Of a stretch of 56,682 bases of DNA, positions 6,784-14,955 are shown piece after piece (the first letter of the stretch is position 1; each line of letters opens with the position of its first letter). A model generated the notes under the pieces. That model ran no database searches. It saw only the letters and a list, made by a program, of their open reading frames with translations, and was not told where the DNA came from. Both the position numbers and the translations under genes were made by a program. Origin of the DNA: a virus; IMG/VR virus record IMGVR_UViG_3300028780_000007, positions 1-56,682 of that record; one strand, 5' to 3'.

Positions 6784-7747
6784 AAAGAACCTTTTGCCGT
6801 GGCTAGATCGCCCTGTTTCCTTCCATCGAATCCTCGCTAAAGCGTGCGGCGACGTCGCATCTGGACTCTTTCTCTCGCAGTGTATTTACTGGCAGTACGT
6901 GGTGCTCCCGGCGATGCCGGACGAGAAGAAAAACAAGCACCAACTCGAAGGCTGGTTCTATAAGACCCGCGAGGAATGGCGTGAGGAGACGTGTCTTAGC
7001 CGTCGAGAGCAGGAGGGCGCCCGCAAGAATCTGAGAAGCTTGGGGTTCTTGGAAGAAATGCTCGCCGACGTCCCTGCTAAACTCTATTTTCGGGTTAATC
7101 TTGAGGCTCTAAACATAGCTTTTGATCCCACCAACTTGCAGGGCGGAAACGTACCAACAAGGGAGCTCGATACGGACCAGCAAGAAGGTACTGAACGTAC
7201 CAGCAAGGAGGCTCAAAACGAGCCACCATTTAGTTCTTCAGAGAGTACCTCAGAGAGTGCGCCAGAGATTTCTCGCAGCGCCCCCCGAAGAAATAGAAAC
7301 TCACCCCCCCAAGGGGGTAAGTTTCTTACACCTTCTCAAGAAACCAGCAGCGAGGAAGACCTCAACAGCTTAGACGAGCCCCAGGCGGCGCCGGCGAACC
7401 CGGAGGAGTACGAGGGGGTGGACTTGCGGTTCTCGCAGGACATCGTGGCCTGGATGCGGGACGCGGCCGGGGTGTGCGGGAAGCACTGGAAGCACGGAGG
7501 GAAGCGCGGCAATAAGGGGCCGCATAAGGCCATGGAGTCGCCGATCAGGGAGAAAGAGCGGTTTGTGGGGCGGCGCAACTTTCGGTCGTGGTGGGTGGAT
7601 TTCTTGCGGTCGCCGCAAAGCGATGAGCCGATGTACCCGTACGGGGCATTCTTGGAGGGGCCGTACCAGGTTCGATTGAACCAGTTGCCGCCAGATCCAG
7701 CAGATGCACCGCCTGAAATTCCGGGAGCGAATGATCCGTTCGTGTGA
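6764..7747 (+). CDS. Phage replication initiator-like protein (winged-helix N-terminus)
   Basis: 327 aa, GTG start. Residues 1-110 (PVSFHRILAKACGDVASGLFLSQCIYWQ ... LEGWFYKTREEWREETCLSRREQEGARKNLRSLGF) form the winged-helix domain seen at the N-terminus of many phage DnaD-like or 'replisome organiser' proteins. A long low-complexity Ser/Glu/Pro linker (about 125-215) leads to a basic C-terminal domain. Expected to load the primase-helicase encoded two genes downstream. Homopolymer CCCCCC at about 7300 is a spot where sequencing errors would shift the frame. Confidence 0.65.
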   Translation: MSSKDVKKNLLPWLDRPVSFHRILAKACGDVASGLFLSQCIYWQYVVLPAMPDEKKNKHQLEGWFYKTREEWREETCLSRREQEGARKNLRSLGFLEEMLADVPAKLYFRVNLEALNIAFDPTNLQGGNVPTRELDTDQQEGTERTSKEAQNEPPFSSSESTSESAPEISRSAPRRNRNSPPQGGKFLTPSQETSSEEDLNSLDEPQAAPANPEEYEGVDLRFSQDIVAWMRDAAGVCGKHWKHGGKRGNKGPHKAMESPIREKERFVGRRNFRSWWVDFLRSPQSDEPMYPYGAFLEGPYQVRLNQLPPDPADAPPEIPGANDPFV

Positions 7748-7757
7748 AAGGGGAAAA

Positions 7758-8228
7758 ATGACTGAAGGATTAAAGCTCTTCAATGCAATTGCGGCAAAAG
7801 ATGCAGCGTACCAAGAACGCGATCGTCTTGTTGCTGCACTTTCAAAAATCTTTCCAGCTTTTCTTGAGCGTCATTCGGAAGAAGATAAAACATGGGACGA
7901 CGATTGGCGTTGGATCGTGTTTATTCTACTTCCGAGTGGGCAGGTAAGTTGGCATATCCATGATTCGGAATTAGGTATGTTTGATCATGTTCCACGTTTG
8001 GTTGGCCATAAATGGGATGGCCACACAACGCCAGAGAAGTATGAGCGTCTTGCAAAACTTCCTTGTGATCTTATTGAAGTTTGGAAAGAAATTAAGCGCA
8101 AAGCGCGAGAGCAGGTACTTGATATCGTCAACGATGAATTGGGCGATTGGGGCGGTCCAGAACGGCAGGTGATGTCTAACCGAGCCAAAGAAATTTTCAG
8201 GCGTACCGTCGAGCTCAACGCAGAATGA
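7758..8228 (+). CDS. Conserved-type phage protein of unknown function
   Basis: 156 aa; AAAGGGG before ATG 7758. Contains SWHIHDSELGMFDHVP followed by HKWDGHTTPEKYERL, a motif pair I associate with phage hypothetical proteins near replication genes. Rich in Trp/His/Asp but without a recognisable catalytic arrangement. ATGA overlap with the primase-helicase gene. Confidence 0.65.
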   Translation: MTEGLKLFNAIAAKDAAYQERDRLVAALSKIFPAFLERHSEEDKTWDDDWRWIVFILLPSGQVSWHIHDSELGMFDHVPRLVGHKWDGHTTPEKYERLAKLPCDLIEVWKEIKRKAREQVLDIVNDELGDWGGPERQVMSNRAKEIFRRTVELNAE

Positions 8229-10180
8229 GATCGGATTCCGAACTCAACGAGATTCGCAATCGCGTCTCGATCGTGGACGTCATTTCTCACTACACGCGCG
8301 TGGTGAAAGAGGGCGCCGGGTTCAAGGCCGTGTGTATCTTCCACGCGGACAAGAATCCGTCGATGAGTATCGATCCGGAGAAGCGAGTTTTTCACTGTTT
8401 CGGTTGTTCTGCGGCCGGTAATGTATTTCAGTTCGTTGAGAGAGCAGAGAAAATATCTTTTGAGGAAGCGGTAAAGAAGCTTGAAGGCGATCGTCCATAT
8501 CTGGACGAATCAAAAAAAGTTAGTTCCACGTTTCAGCGATTCTCAAACGCCGTGGAGTGGCCGATCGACAAGTGGATGCCGTGCCACAAAGCGGCGATGG
8601 AAAGTCAGGAGCTCGCCAAGGAATTCGCGGCGCGCGGGATTAAGTTCGAAACCATCTATCGTCATCACATCGGATTCATTCCTACCGGAGAGAAGTTGGT
8701 TTCCCAGAACGATGAAAGATTGGCATCGTTTCGCAAGAAGCCGTGGATTGGCTTCGCCTACGTGTACGGCCAAACCGTGCGGATGATCAAGTGGCGCCCG
8801 TTCTTTTCTGTCGGCAAGGAATTCATGCGCATCAAGGGCATGGCCGAAGTTCTTTACGTGGACAATCCGGAGCCCGATTCTTTGGAAGAAATTTTACTCG
8901 TTGAAGGAGAGATGGATGCCTTGACTTTATGGCAGTGTGGATACCGTGCGGCGTCGCTACCTTCGGGCTCGCAATCGAAGATCACTGGCGAGATGTCGGA
9001 TTACCTCGGTGGCTTCCGGAATATTTATCTTTGCGTGGACAACGACGACGCTGGAAAGCTTTGCCTTCGCCGGCTGTTGAAGATTCTCCCCGCGGATAAA
9101 ACGCGGATAGTTACCGTGCCGGCCGAGCATAAAGATGTGAATGGGATGTTTGTGAAGGGCTGCGGGGCCGACGATGGCGCGTTTCGTTTGGTGATGGACA
9201 AGCTTTTGAGCGAGGCTGAAAAGCCTTCGTCAGTAGCGTTCGAGTCGTTGGACAAAGCGTTTGAGGCGTACATCCGGTTTCTGGGAGATGAAGGAAACAA
9301 AGAGAAGTTTTTCGAGTTGCCGTGGCGCGCGGCGGACAACATGGTTGTGTTCGCGCCAGGTCAGACGGCCACGCTCGCGAGCACTCGGAGTAAGCAGGGC
9401 AAAACTTCGTTTATGATCCAAACGGCTATGCACAACGCGCTCTATCGCGCGCGGCGCATCGGCTACTACACCGCCGAAATGGATCTGGTCAAAGAAATGA
9501 TTCCTATGATCACCGCGCAAATCATGCGGCAGGATCGCAACCACCTGGAAGTGGACGACGTGGAGCAGGCACGCAATCGTTGCGTGGGCGCCGAGTTTTA
9601 CTTTGGTTACGATCCTGCGGCGCAGACCTGGGAAGACGTTGCGGCGCTGATTGACATGGCTGTTCGCCGGTTAGGTTTGGATGTGGTGATCATCGACCAC
9701 TTGGACTACATCATTCGCGAGCCGGATTTTCGCAAAGAGATGTCGGCGAAAAGCATGGCCATGAAGTATTTCAGCGAGCAGTTGGCCAAGAAGTACGGGA
9801 TCCTCGTGTGGATTTTGCGGCAATTCAACAAGCCGCATCAAACGAGCGGGAAAAAGCGAGATGAGCCTGGAGATATTTACAGCGTTCCCGGTTCGATTTC
9901 TGGAATTACGGACGTGCATCATGCGTTCATTCTTTGGCGCAAGATGGTTGCTTCGCTCGAGGAGAGCGGTTCCGGGGACGCGTACGAGAACGAATCGAAG
10001 CTGATTTTGGGGCTTACGCGCGCGAAAGGCACGGGCGGCCGTGTATGTAATTTGCAGTTTAATGGGAAATTTGCCAGATTCGATCGGCCGAACAGTAGTG
10101 ACGAAAAAGGCCCCGATGGAAAAGTCGTAGAGATGCCAGCGCCGCAAACTAATCTACCTTATCGGGATGCCCCGGATTAG
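8225..10180 (+). CDS. DNA primase-helicase (CHC2 zinc finger, TOPRIM, DnaB/RecA-like ATPase)
   Basis: 651 aa, organised like T7 gp4. Zinc finger C37-x2-H40...C58-x2-C61 at the N-terminus. A TOPRIM segment around 220-300 (LLVEGEMDALTLW ... NIYLCVDNDDAGK) carries the catalytic Glu and D-x-D. The C-terminal motor has a Walker A near 390 (STRSKQGKTSF), a Walker B-like VIIDHLDYI near 495 and an SGITDVHHAF sensor region. Synthesises primers and unwinds the fork. No DNA polymerase is in the window, so a host or distal phage polymerase must be used. An operator-like palindrome lies inside the gene at 8493. Confidence 0.9.
   Translation: MRSDSELNEIRNRVSIVDVISHYTRVVKEGAGFKAVCIFHADKNPSMSIDPEKRVFHCFGCSAAGNVFQFVERAEKISFEEAVKKLEGDRPYLDESKKVSSTFQRFSNAVEWPIDKWMPCHKAAMESQELAKEFAARGIKFETIYRHHIGFIPTGEKLVSQNDERLASFRKKPWIGFAYVYGQTVRMIKWRPFFSVGKEFMRIKGMAEVLYVDNPEPDSLEEILLVEGEMDALTLWQCGYRAASLPSGSQSKITGEMSDYLGGFRNIYLCVDNDDAGKLCLRRLLKILPADKTRIVTVPAEHKDVNGMFVKGCGADDGAFRLVMDKLLSEAEKPSSVAFESLDKAFEAYIRFLGDEGNKEKFFELPWRAADNMVVFAPGQTATLASTRSKQGKTSFMIQTAMHNALYRARRIGYYTAEMDLVKEMIPMITAQIMRQDRNHLEVDDVEQARNRCVGAEFYFGYDPAAQTWEDVAALIDMAVRRLGLDVVIIDHLDYIIREPDFRKEMSAKSMAMKYFSEQLAKKYGILVWILRQFNKPHQTSGKKRDEPGDIYSVPGSISGITDVHHAFILWRKMVASLEESGSGDAYENESKLILGLTRAKGTGGRVCNLQFNGKFARFDRPNSSDEKGPDGKVVEMPAPQTNLPYRDAPD
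8493..8506. promoter_or_regulatory. 14-bp palindromic operator-like site, copy 3
   Basis: GTCCATATCTGGAC followed by GAATC, inside the primase-helicase coding sequence (encodes PYLDES). An intragenic location points away from a simple promoter operator and toward a roadblock or structural function. Confidence 0.65.
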
Positions 10181-10184
10181 TCGG

Positions 10185-10367
10185 ATGGCGAGCAAGCGGC
10201 GGATTCGCCGAAGGCAGTGCGACGGAAAGATCAGGCACTTGACGATGACGGCGGCGTGCGCCGCGGCCAAGAGTTTGCGGAATCGTGGCCACGGATTGGT
10301 GACGGCGTACGGATGCCGGTGGTGCCACGGATTTCATGTTGGTCATAGAAAGGGGATCAGTTTATGA
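10185..10367 (+). CDS. Small basic zinc-binding phage protein
   Basis: 60 aa (alternative in-frame ATG 10167). KRRIRRRQCDGKIRHLT at the N-terminus and YGCRWCHGFHVGHRK at the C-terminus give a C...H...C-x2-C...H...H set, a compact zinc finger found in many small phage proteins. Likely binds nucleic acid; exact role unknown. ATGA overlap with the next gene. Confidence 0.65.
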   Translation: MASKRRIRRRQCDGKIRHLTMTAACAAAKSLRNRGHGLVTAYGCRWCHGFHVGHRKGISL

Positions 10368-10627
10368 GTTCTCGAAAGAAGAAATTCAACGTGGGTGGCC
10401 GGGAGATTATGGGGCAGGAAATAGCTTTCGAGGGCGAACGGGAGTCGTGGAGCACTTACACTCTCGATGATGGGACCACACTGCGATTGAAATGCGTTGT
10501 GTCAACCATTGTTCGGCTGGATGAATATTTGCCGAATGGCGATCCCGCGTATTGGGTTATGGCCACAAACGTAGTGGCAACGGATGTACCGGAGCAGTTG
10601 AGAAAAGACACCGCTGCTCCAAATTAG
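10364..10627 (+). CDS. Conserved-type small phage protein, beta-rich
   Basis: 87 aa. The segment SWSTYTLDDGTTLRLKCVVSTIVRLDEYLPNGDPAYWVMATNVV is the hallmark of a small phage protein family often found in structural or replication regions; function unknown. Basic N-terminus (SSRKKKFNVGG). Ends just before a strong purine-rich ribosome-binding site for the next frame. Confidence 0.65.
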   Translation: MSSRKKKFNVGGREIMGQEIAFEGERESWSTYTLDDGTTLRLKCVVSTIVRLDEYLPNGDPAYWVMATNVVATDVPEQLRKDTAAPN

Positions 10628-10645
10628 AAAGGGGGTGAACACACA

Positions 10646-10875
10646 ATGACACTGAGAAAAAGTCTGAGCCTAAGCAGGCTTCTGGAGATTGCGACGAGCG
10701 CACTGGTTTGTGCGTCACGACGAGCAGCATCACGTTTGATCAGCACGCCCCATTTCTGGTACCTGAGCATTACGAGTGTGCTGGCAAGTATGCTCTTGTT
10801 ACTCAGCATACCGACGATGGCGAGCAGTGGTCTTGCATTCCAATCCCAGAGCCTCCAGCTAAAAGCTCAGACTGA
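10646..10875 (+). CDS. Small protein whose start and body are in different frames (frameshift candidate)
   Basis: AGAAAGGGGGTG precedes ATG 10646, but that frame is leucine/serine-rich and runs through the downstream promoter, as a shadow frame would. The -1 frame from about 10654 to TGA 10873-10875 reads like a real 73-residue protein (for example ITFDQHAPFLVPEHYECAGK, then GEQWSCIPIPEPP) but has no start codon after an in-frame stop at 10636. A run of five A at 10657-10661 is where the frames could be joined. Either programmed -1 slippage, an indel, or sequencing error. Confidence 0.5.
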
Positions 10876-10928
10876 GCCGCGAACTGAGAGCCGGGTAGGT
10901 TCTGCGGCAAAAGTAACCGGCACACTCC

Positions 10929-10957
10929 TTGACACGCTCGCTGTTTTGATGTAGGTT
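10929..10957 (+). promoter_or_regulatory. Promoter, conserved-spacer class
   Basis: TTGACA (10929-10934), 17-bp spacer starting CGCTCGCTGTTTT, TAGGTT (10952-10957). The best match of the family to the sigma-70 -35 consensus. Would start RNA near 10964, upstream of the AAAGGA site of the gene at 10983. Confidence 0.75.
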
Positions 10958-10982
10958 TCCACACGCCCAGAAAGGAAATCCA

Positions 10983-11231
10983 ATGGCTCTTCGGCCTCCA
11001 GCTTTTCAGATCGACCCAAGCGACATCCTTGCGGTAGACATCCTCAGAACTTACAAACAGCGGTACAACGGGTTTCTCCAAATGCGTTGGGCGAGATGTA
11101 TTTCTCCGGAAGAGAAAAAGAAAGTGTCCGACACCATGATTCACCGCATCGAGGAAATCGAGGCGATGATTGTGGCGTATGAGAAATTCCAAAAAGAAAA
11201 TGAAGGGACTGTTGGATGGCGGGACAGTTAG
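10983..11231 (+). CDS. Small helical phage protein, unknown function
   Basis: 82 aa, AAAGGA before the ATG. Two amphipathic helices (residues 15-40 and 45-72; IEEIEAMIVAYEKFQKENEG) suggest a coiled coil or helical hairpin. First gene after the promoter at 10929, overlapping the next gene by 16 bp, so it opens the operon that carries the HTH-type protein, exonuclease and RecA. Confidence 0.65.
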   Translation: MALRPPAFQIDPSDILAVDILRTYKQRYNGFLQMRWARCISPEEKKKVSDTMIHRIEEIEAMIVAYEKFQKENEGTVGWRDS

Positions 11232-11932
11232 TTCGCTCGAACAGGGAGGCCGAGGAAACGCGCCAGGAGTTGCAGCAAGACCTGAAGCGTATGTCGGAGC
11301 TTCGGACCGAAGCCGACAAACTCATGCCGCGGGTAGGCTTCAACGTCGTGAAGATTCGCGACGAGAAGTGGTGGCGGTTGTGGACGTCGAAGAAAAGCAA
11401 GCATGCCTTCGAGAGTTTTGGCCAGTGGATTGAGGAAGAGGCGGAGCCGTTCGGCCTCGGGGCGCGCTCGAAAGTTTACGAACTGATCTCGATCGCTGAA
11501 AACCTGCGGGAAATTCCCAAGTCAAAAGTCATGGAGTTCGGCCATTCCAAATGCGTGCAGCTTGCGCGCGTGGCGCGCCACAAGCCGAAGCAGCTTGGAA
11601 AAGTCATTGGATTCCTCGAGAAGAATCCGGAGATGCCGGTCCGGGAAGTGATGGATGCGGTCGCAAACGTTTTGGCCGGCCAGCACCTTGAGAACCGCGT
11701 GTATCGCCAGATGAATTTCGCTTTGAACGCGGAGGATTACAAAGCAATCTCACAGGCGATTAAGGTCAAGCAGATCATGGATCCACTGCCCGATCCGGAT
11801 TCTTTCGCGGCGCCGGGGATCCACTTGGCGAACATGATTCGGGATTTCATGTCTGGGGCGGAGCAGATTTCGGTGCTTAAGCAGCTTGATAAGTACGGGA
11901 AGAAAAAGCCCGGATTTGTTTTGGAAGCATAA
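11216..11932 (+). CDS. Putative DNA-binding protein with ParB-like helical core
   Basis: 238 aa. N-terminal coiled coil (residues 5-40), then WWRLWTSKKSKHAFESFGQWIEEEAEPFGLGARSKVYELISIAENLREIPKSKVMEF, a helix-turn-helix-like run similar in style to KorB/ParB core helices, and a helical C-terminus. Likely a phage DNA-binding or partition-like accessory protein; assignment is by pattern only. Lies between two small genes in a RecA operon. Confidence 0.55.
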   Translation: MAGQLVRSNREAEETRQELQQDLKRMSELRTEADKLMPRVGFNVVKIRDEKWWRLWTSKKSKHAFESFGQWIEEEAEPFGLGARSKVYELISIAENLREIPKSKVMEFGHSKCVQLARVARHKPKQLGKVIGFLEKNPEMPVREVMDAVANVLAGQHLENRVYRQMNFALNAEDYKAISQAIKVKQIMDPLPDPDSFAAPGIHLANMIRDFMSGAEQISVLKQLDKYGKKKPGFVLEA

Positions 11933-11945
11933 AAAAGGAGGAACT

Positions 11946-12284
11946 ATGTTTTTCGGCAGGAAAATAGCAGAAGTAACAGAGGTGGTCAAATCGGGTTTTC
12001 CCCGACCGCCAGCCAACGTGGATGTTCGAACTTCAAAGCCGCCTGTCGAAATTCCCGTATATGGGGATCAGGCAGCGGGGCTCACTCAGTTCGGAACCAC
12101 TTGGCTTTGTTTGGATGACATTCAGGTTGTGGAATTTGGTCCCCCAGATGGTTGTGGGGCGGAGATTCAGTTTCGCGGGACTTCAGGCGAGAACGAGTGG
12201 CACATGCCTGTTGCGGATGGGCTTGCTTTGCGGGCTTATCTCGAAGGGATGAATCAAGCCAAAGAGGCTGTTGACAAGGGGTGA
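11946..12284 (+). CDS. Phage protein of unknown function, beta-rich
   Basis: 112 aa from ATG 11946 (AAAGGAGGAA upstream). A hydrophobic/beta pattern with FGTTWLCLDDIQVVEFGPPDGCGAEIQFRG and a final helix. Could be a small OB- or PH-like domain; no family recognised. GTGA overlap with the next gene. Confidence 0.6.
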   Translation: MFFGRKIAEVTEVVKSGFPRPPANVDVRTSKPPVEIPVYGDQAAGLTQFGTTWLCLDDIQVVEFGPPDGCGAEIQFRGTSGENEWHMPVADGLALRAYLEGMNQAKEAVDKG

Positions 12285-12511
12285 GCGATCGTCGGGACGA
12301 ACAAGATAGGCGTAAGCGTAGGGCCGAGCTTAAAGCCAACGGCCAGCCTTACCTAACCGACGAAGATGTGCGGGGAATTGTCACCGCAGGTAATGCACTC
12401 GCCGAAGCGTTGGACGACATTTTGTATCAAGAGGGCGCCAGTGGTTCTCTGAAAATGGAATGCGAGGCAGCGTTGACCACATGGAAGACCGCCTTAAGCG
12501 CGTTGTCCTAG
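12281..12511 (+). CDS. Small helical phage protein
   Basis: 76 aa, GTG start coupled to the preceding stop. Strongly charged N-terminus (SDRRDEQDRRKRRAELKANG) and a C-terminal helical pair. Its 3' end overlaps the HNH-start stub at 12481. No family recognised. Confidence 0.6.
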   Translation: MSDRRDEQDRRKRRAELKANGQPYLTDEDVRGIVTAGNALAEALDDILYQEGASGSLKMECEAALTTWKTALSALS

Positions 12512-12615
12512 ACCAAAAAGAATATCGGGAGTTGTGGAAAAAGTACTTCGATTCGTTTTGGAGGCATGATGGAAGATCACGTAGTGGTGGACGTCGAGAT
12601 TCAAAAGACGATTGA
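12481..12615 (+). pseudogene. Orphan copy of an HNH gene start
   Basis: The frame starting at ATG 12481 reads DRLKRVVLDQKEYRELWKKY, matching the N-terminus of the HNH protein at 13138 (DDLKRVVLTGPEYRELWWKKY; about 17 of 22 identical), then loses similarity at about 12550 and stops at 12615. It precedes the exonuclease gene, so that gene appears inserted at the 5' end of an HNH gene, leaving an old start upstream and a new complete copy downstream. Confidence 0.65.
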
Positions 12616-13141
12616 AGAAACACCCGGTGGGTGGGATGCGACCGATAAACTCGGCGTGGCTTGTGCTGTGGTGTACGAGTATATTGGCCAGCGATTTCGT
12701 ATTTATGGTCCGGATGACGTGAAAGCTTTGAAAGAGCGTCTTATGCGTGCCGATAGGATCAGTGGTTACAACATCTACCGCTTCGATTTTCCGGTAATTT
12801 TTGGGCTTTCTGGTCGTGGTCGAGTGTTGGAACTTCAGTCTAAGACAAATGATTTATTGATGCGAATTTGGCGTGCTCTTGGTTTGAATGATGACGCCGT
12901 GGATTTTACTGACCTTCACAAAGGCTGGAGTCTTGATGTTGTCACGAAGGGCACGCTTGGAATTGGGAAGATTGGTTTTGGTGGCGATGCCCCGAAGTGG
13001 TTTCAGGCTGGTCAATGGGGGCGTGTGGTGAATTACTGCGCCGATGATGTGGCGTTGGAGCGTGACTTGACGGATTTTGTGGATCGTTACGGTTTTGTGG
13101 TGAACGGAAAGACTAACCAAGTTTTGCGATTAAAAGATTGA
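12569..13141 (+). CDS. DEDD-family 3'-5' exonuclease (RNase H-like)
   Basis: 190 aa from ATG 12569 (GGAGG 4 bp upstream; ATG 12566 is the alternative). DEDD motifs: D8-x-E10 (VVDVEIQ), GYNIYRFDFPV around residues 67-77, and NYCADDVALE near 150. This is the RNase_H_2-type exonuclease seen in phages and in front of some helicases. Likely degrades or proofreads DNA during recombination/replication. Its stop overlaps the TTG start of the HNH gene (TTGA), and it interrupts what looks like an ancestral HNH gene start. Confidence 0.75.
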   Translation: MEDHVVVDVEIQKTIEETPGGWDATDKLGVACAVVYEYIGQRFRIYGPDDVKALKERLMRADRISGYNIYRFDFPVIFGLSGRGRVLELQSKTNDLLMRIWRALGLNDDAVDFTDLHKGWSLDVVTKGTLGIGKIGFGGDAPKWFQAGQWGRVVNYCADDVALERDLTDFVDRYGFVVNGKTNQVLRLKD

Positions 13142-13389
13142 ACGACGATCTCAAGCGCGTTGTTCTGACTGGTCCGGAATACCGCGAATTGTGGTGGAAG
13201 AAGTATTTTGAGCAGGAAGGGAAATGCGCGGATTGCGGGAAGTCTGGAGGGCTGCAATTACACCACATTCACGGCCGTGGGCTTGCTGGAGGCTTCAGAA
13301 GAGATACGGAGTTGGAGACAGTGCTTTTATGCCGTTCTTGCCACTCAAAGGAAGATCAATCCAGACCGTCTAAATATGCCGAAGAGTAA
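13138..13389 (+). CDS. HNH endonuclease (small)
   Basis: 83 aa from TTG 13138. HNH core: CADCGKSGGLQLHHIHGRGLAGG then TVLLCRSCHSKED, with paired C-x2-C zinc ligands and the HH catalytic element. Short members like this occur beside recombination genes in many phages. N-terminus duplicated at 12481. Overlaps the RecA gene by 14 bp. Confidence 0.8.
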   Translation: MNDDLKRVVLTGPEYRELWWKKYFEQEGKCADCGKSGGLQLHHIHGRGLAGGFRRDTELETVLLCRSCHSKEDQSRPSKYAEE

Positions 13390-14425
13390 AAAAGACGAAA
13401 AGAACGCTCGGATTGATTCCGCGCTCGCCACGATTACCAAGAAGTTCGGTGCCGGTACGGCCGTCCAGCTTGGGAAGCAGCCGCCAATGGAGCCGATCGA
13501 CAGTTTTTCTACTGGTTCGATTCTTGGCGATCACATGATTGGATGTGGGGGCATTCCGCGAGGACGTATCACTGAAGTAAATGGCCCAGATGGTGGGGGC
13601 AAGACCACGAGCGCTTTGCAGGTCGTTGCCAATGCGCAAGCACAGGGGGAAAACGCAGCGTACATCGACGGCGAGCAGGCTTTCGATCCCATCTACGCGG
13701 CTAAATTGGGAGTTAACGTTCCGGCGCTCTATCTCTCGCAACCAGAGTACGGCGAGAAAGCGATTGAGATTATTTTGACGCTTCTCGAAACGAAAGCGTT
13801 TGGAATCGTCGTTATGGACTCGGTGCCATCATTGATTCCCAAGGTTGTGCTCGAGAGCGACGTCGGCGATATGGGTTTTGCTTTGATTGCTCGCCTGTTG
13901 TCTGTTGAGCTTCCGAGGCAGCTTCCGATTTTGCGGAAGACAAACACGGCCATGATTTACATCAATCAGGTGCGCGATCGGATGAATGCGTATCCCGGTC
14001 AATCCACAACGCAAACTCCTGGCGGTCGTGCTTTTAAGCATTCCGCTTCGCTTCGCCTCGAGATTCGCCGGAAAGCTTCTCTGAAAGACGGCGATCGCGT
14101 GATTGGAGCTCGAACCGTCGTCAAGATGATCAAAAACAAAGTTGGCGGGGCGCCGTACACCACATTTGAGTACGACATGATTTACGGGTACGGGATCTCG
14201 CGCGAGGCGGAAGTAATCGAGCTTGGCGTGAAGTGTGGCGTTCTCGAGAAAGAAGGCTCGGTTATTATTTACAAGAATCAGCGTTTAGGGAACGGCCGCG
14301 AGGCCGCGCGCCGCTTCCTGGTGGATACTCCGGAGGTGATGGTCGAACTTTTGCCGCTGGTAAAAGAGGCTGTGAAGCACGACAAGGATTTGCAATTACC
14401 CTCGAGTCCGGCCGATGCAGAGTAA
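13376..14425 (+). CDS. recA: RecA-like recombinase
   Basis: 349 aa from ATG 13376. Walker A GPDGGGKTT near residue 70, Walker B-like FGIVVMDSVPSL near 145, an L1/L2-type region ending INQVRDRMNAYPGQSTTQTPGGRAFKHSASLRLEIRR, and a C-terminal domain. Length matches bacterial RecA. Some core residues differ (GPDGGG for the usual GPESSG), typical of phage RecA/UvsX divergence. With the nuclease, exonuclease and HNH genes it forms a recombination module. Confidence 0.9.
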   Translation: MPKSKKDEKNARIDSALATITKKFGAGTAVQLGKQPPMEPIDSFSTGSILGDHMIGCGGIPRGRITEVNGPDGGGKTTSALQVVANAQAQGENAAYIDGEQAFDPIYAAKLGVNVPALYLSQPEYGEKAIEIILTLLETKAFGIVVMDSVPSLIPKVVLESDVGDMGFALIARLLSVELPRQLPILRKTNTAMIYINQVRDRMNAYPGQSTTQTPGGRAFKHSASLRLEIRRKASLKDGDRVIGARTVVKMIKNKVGGAPYTTFEYDMIYGYGISREAEVIELGVKCGVLEKEGSVIIYKNQRLGNGREAARRFLVDTPEVMVELLPLVKEAVKHDKDLQLPSSPADAE

Positions 14426-14600
14426 GACTTGCGCGGATTGCGGCTGTCACTTGCTGACGATGAAGGATGGAAAGAGCGAGTGCTCGGCGTGCGGATCGAC
14501 GCGGCGGCGGTATTCAAAGCATCCGTTTGCGGTAGAGCAAAAGTGCCATTTTTGCAGGAAGGTCCCCACGGGGAAACTCTGCGCGATGCCAGTAAAGTGA
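14415..14600 (+). CDS. Small protein with three C-x2-C pairs
   Basis: 61 aa: CADCG, CSACG and CHFCR pairs plus another cysteine near the end, so at least one zinc ribbon. Overlaps the end of recA by 11 bp. A DNA- or RNA-binding role is likely; family unknown. Confidence 0.65.
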   Translation: MQSKTCADCGCHLLTMKDGKSECSACGSTRRRYSKHPFAVEQKCHFCRKVPTGKLCAMPVK

Positions 14601-14607
14601 GGTCGTG

Positions 14608-14751
14608 ATGGAATGTCAACACGATTGGAAGGAAGAGTATTACGGCTTCCGTTGCACAAAATGCGACCAATTTCATCCGTATGGTTTGGAACCATGGGCT
14701 TACTTCGACGAGTCGGAAGAAGAATTTCAAATGCGGGACGATGATGTGTAA
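14608..14751 (+). CDS. Small acidic zinc-finger protein
   Basis: 47 aa: C-x-H ... C-x2-C (MECQHDWKEEYYGFRCTKC) and a strongly acidic C-terminus (FDESEEEFQMRDDDV). Stop codon abuts the next ATG. No family recognised. Confidence 0.6.
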   Translation: MECQHDWKEEYYGFRCTKCDQFHPYGLEPWAYFDESEEEFQMRDDDV

Positions 14752-14955
14752 ATGAGCTACCACGAGCCCGGAAAATACGTAGTGAAGTGGGACAAAACTT
14801 TTGCTTTTTACTACGCGCGGTATCGCGTTTTGAGTTTGGCTGGTTTGGACAAAGATACGATTGCATCCTACAAGTCGTTACCGGAAGCTTTTGCCGATAT
14901 CGCCCGTGTGATTGAAAACAATAAGCGTGTTGAGCGTCAGCGTGGAGGTTTGTAA
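14752..14955 (+). CDS. Small phage protein of unknown function
   Basis: 67 aa, starts immediately after the previous stop and overlaps the next start (TAATG). Aromatic-rich N-terminal part (KWDKTFAFYYARYRVLSLAGL) and a C-terminal helix. No recognised motif. Confidence 0.6.
   Translation: MSYHEPGKYVVKWDKTFAFYYARYRVLSLAGLDKDTIASYKSLPEAFADIARVIENNKRVERQRGGL

Noticed and set aside
10646-10954. Full 102-codon frame from the ATG with the strong ribosome-binding site
   Set aside because: It reads through the promoter at 10929 and has a shadow-like Leu/Ser composition; the -1 frame is more protein-like.
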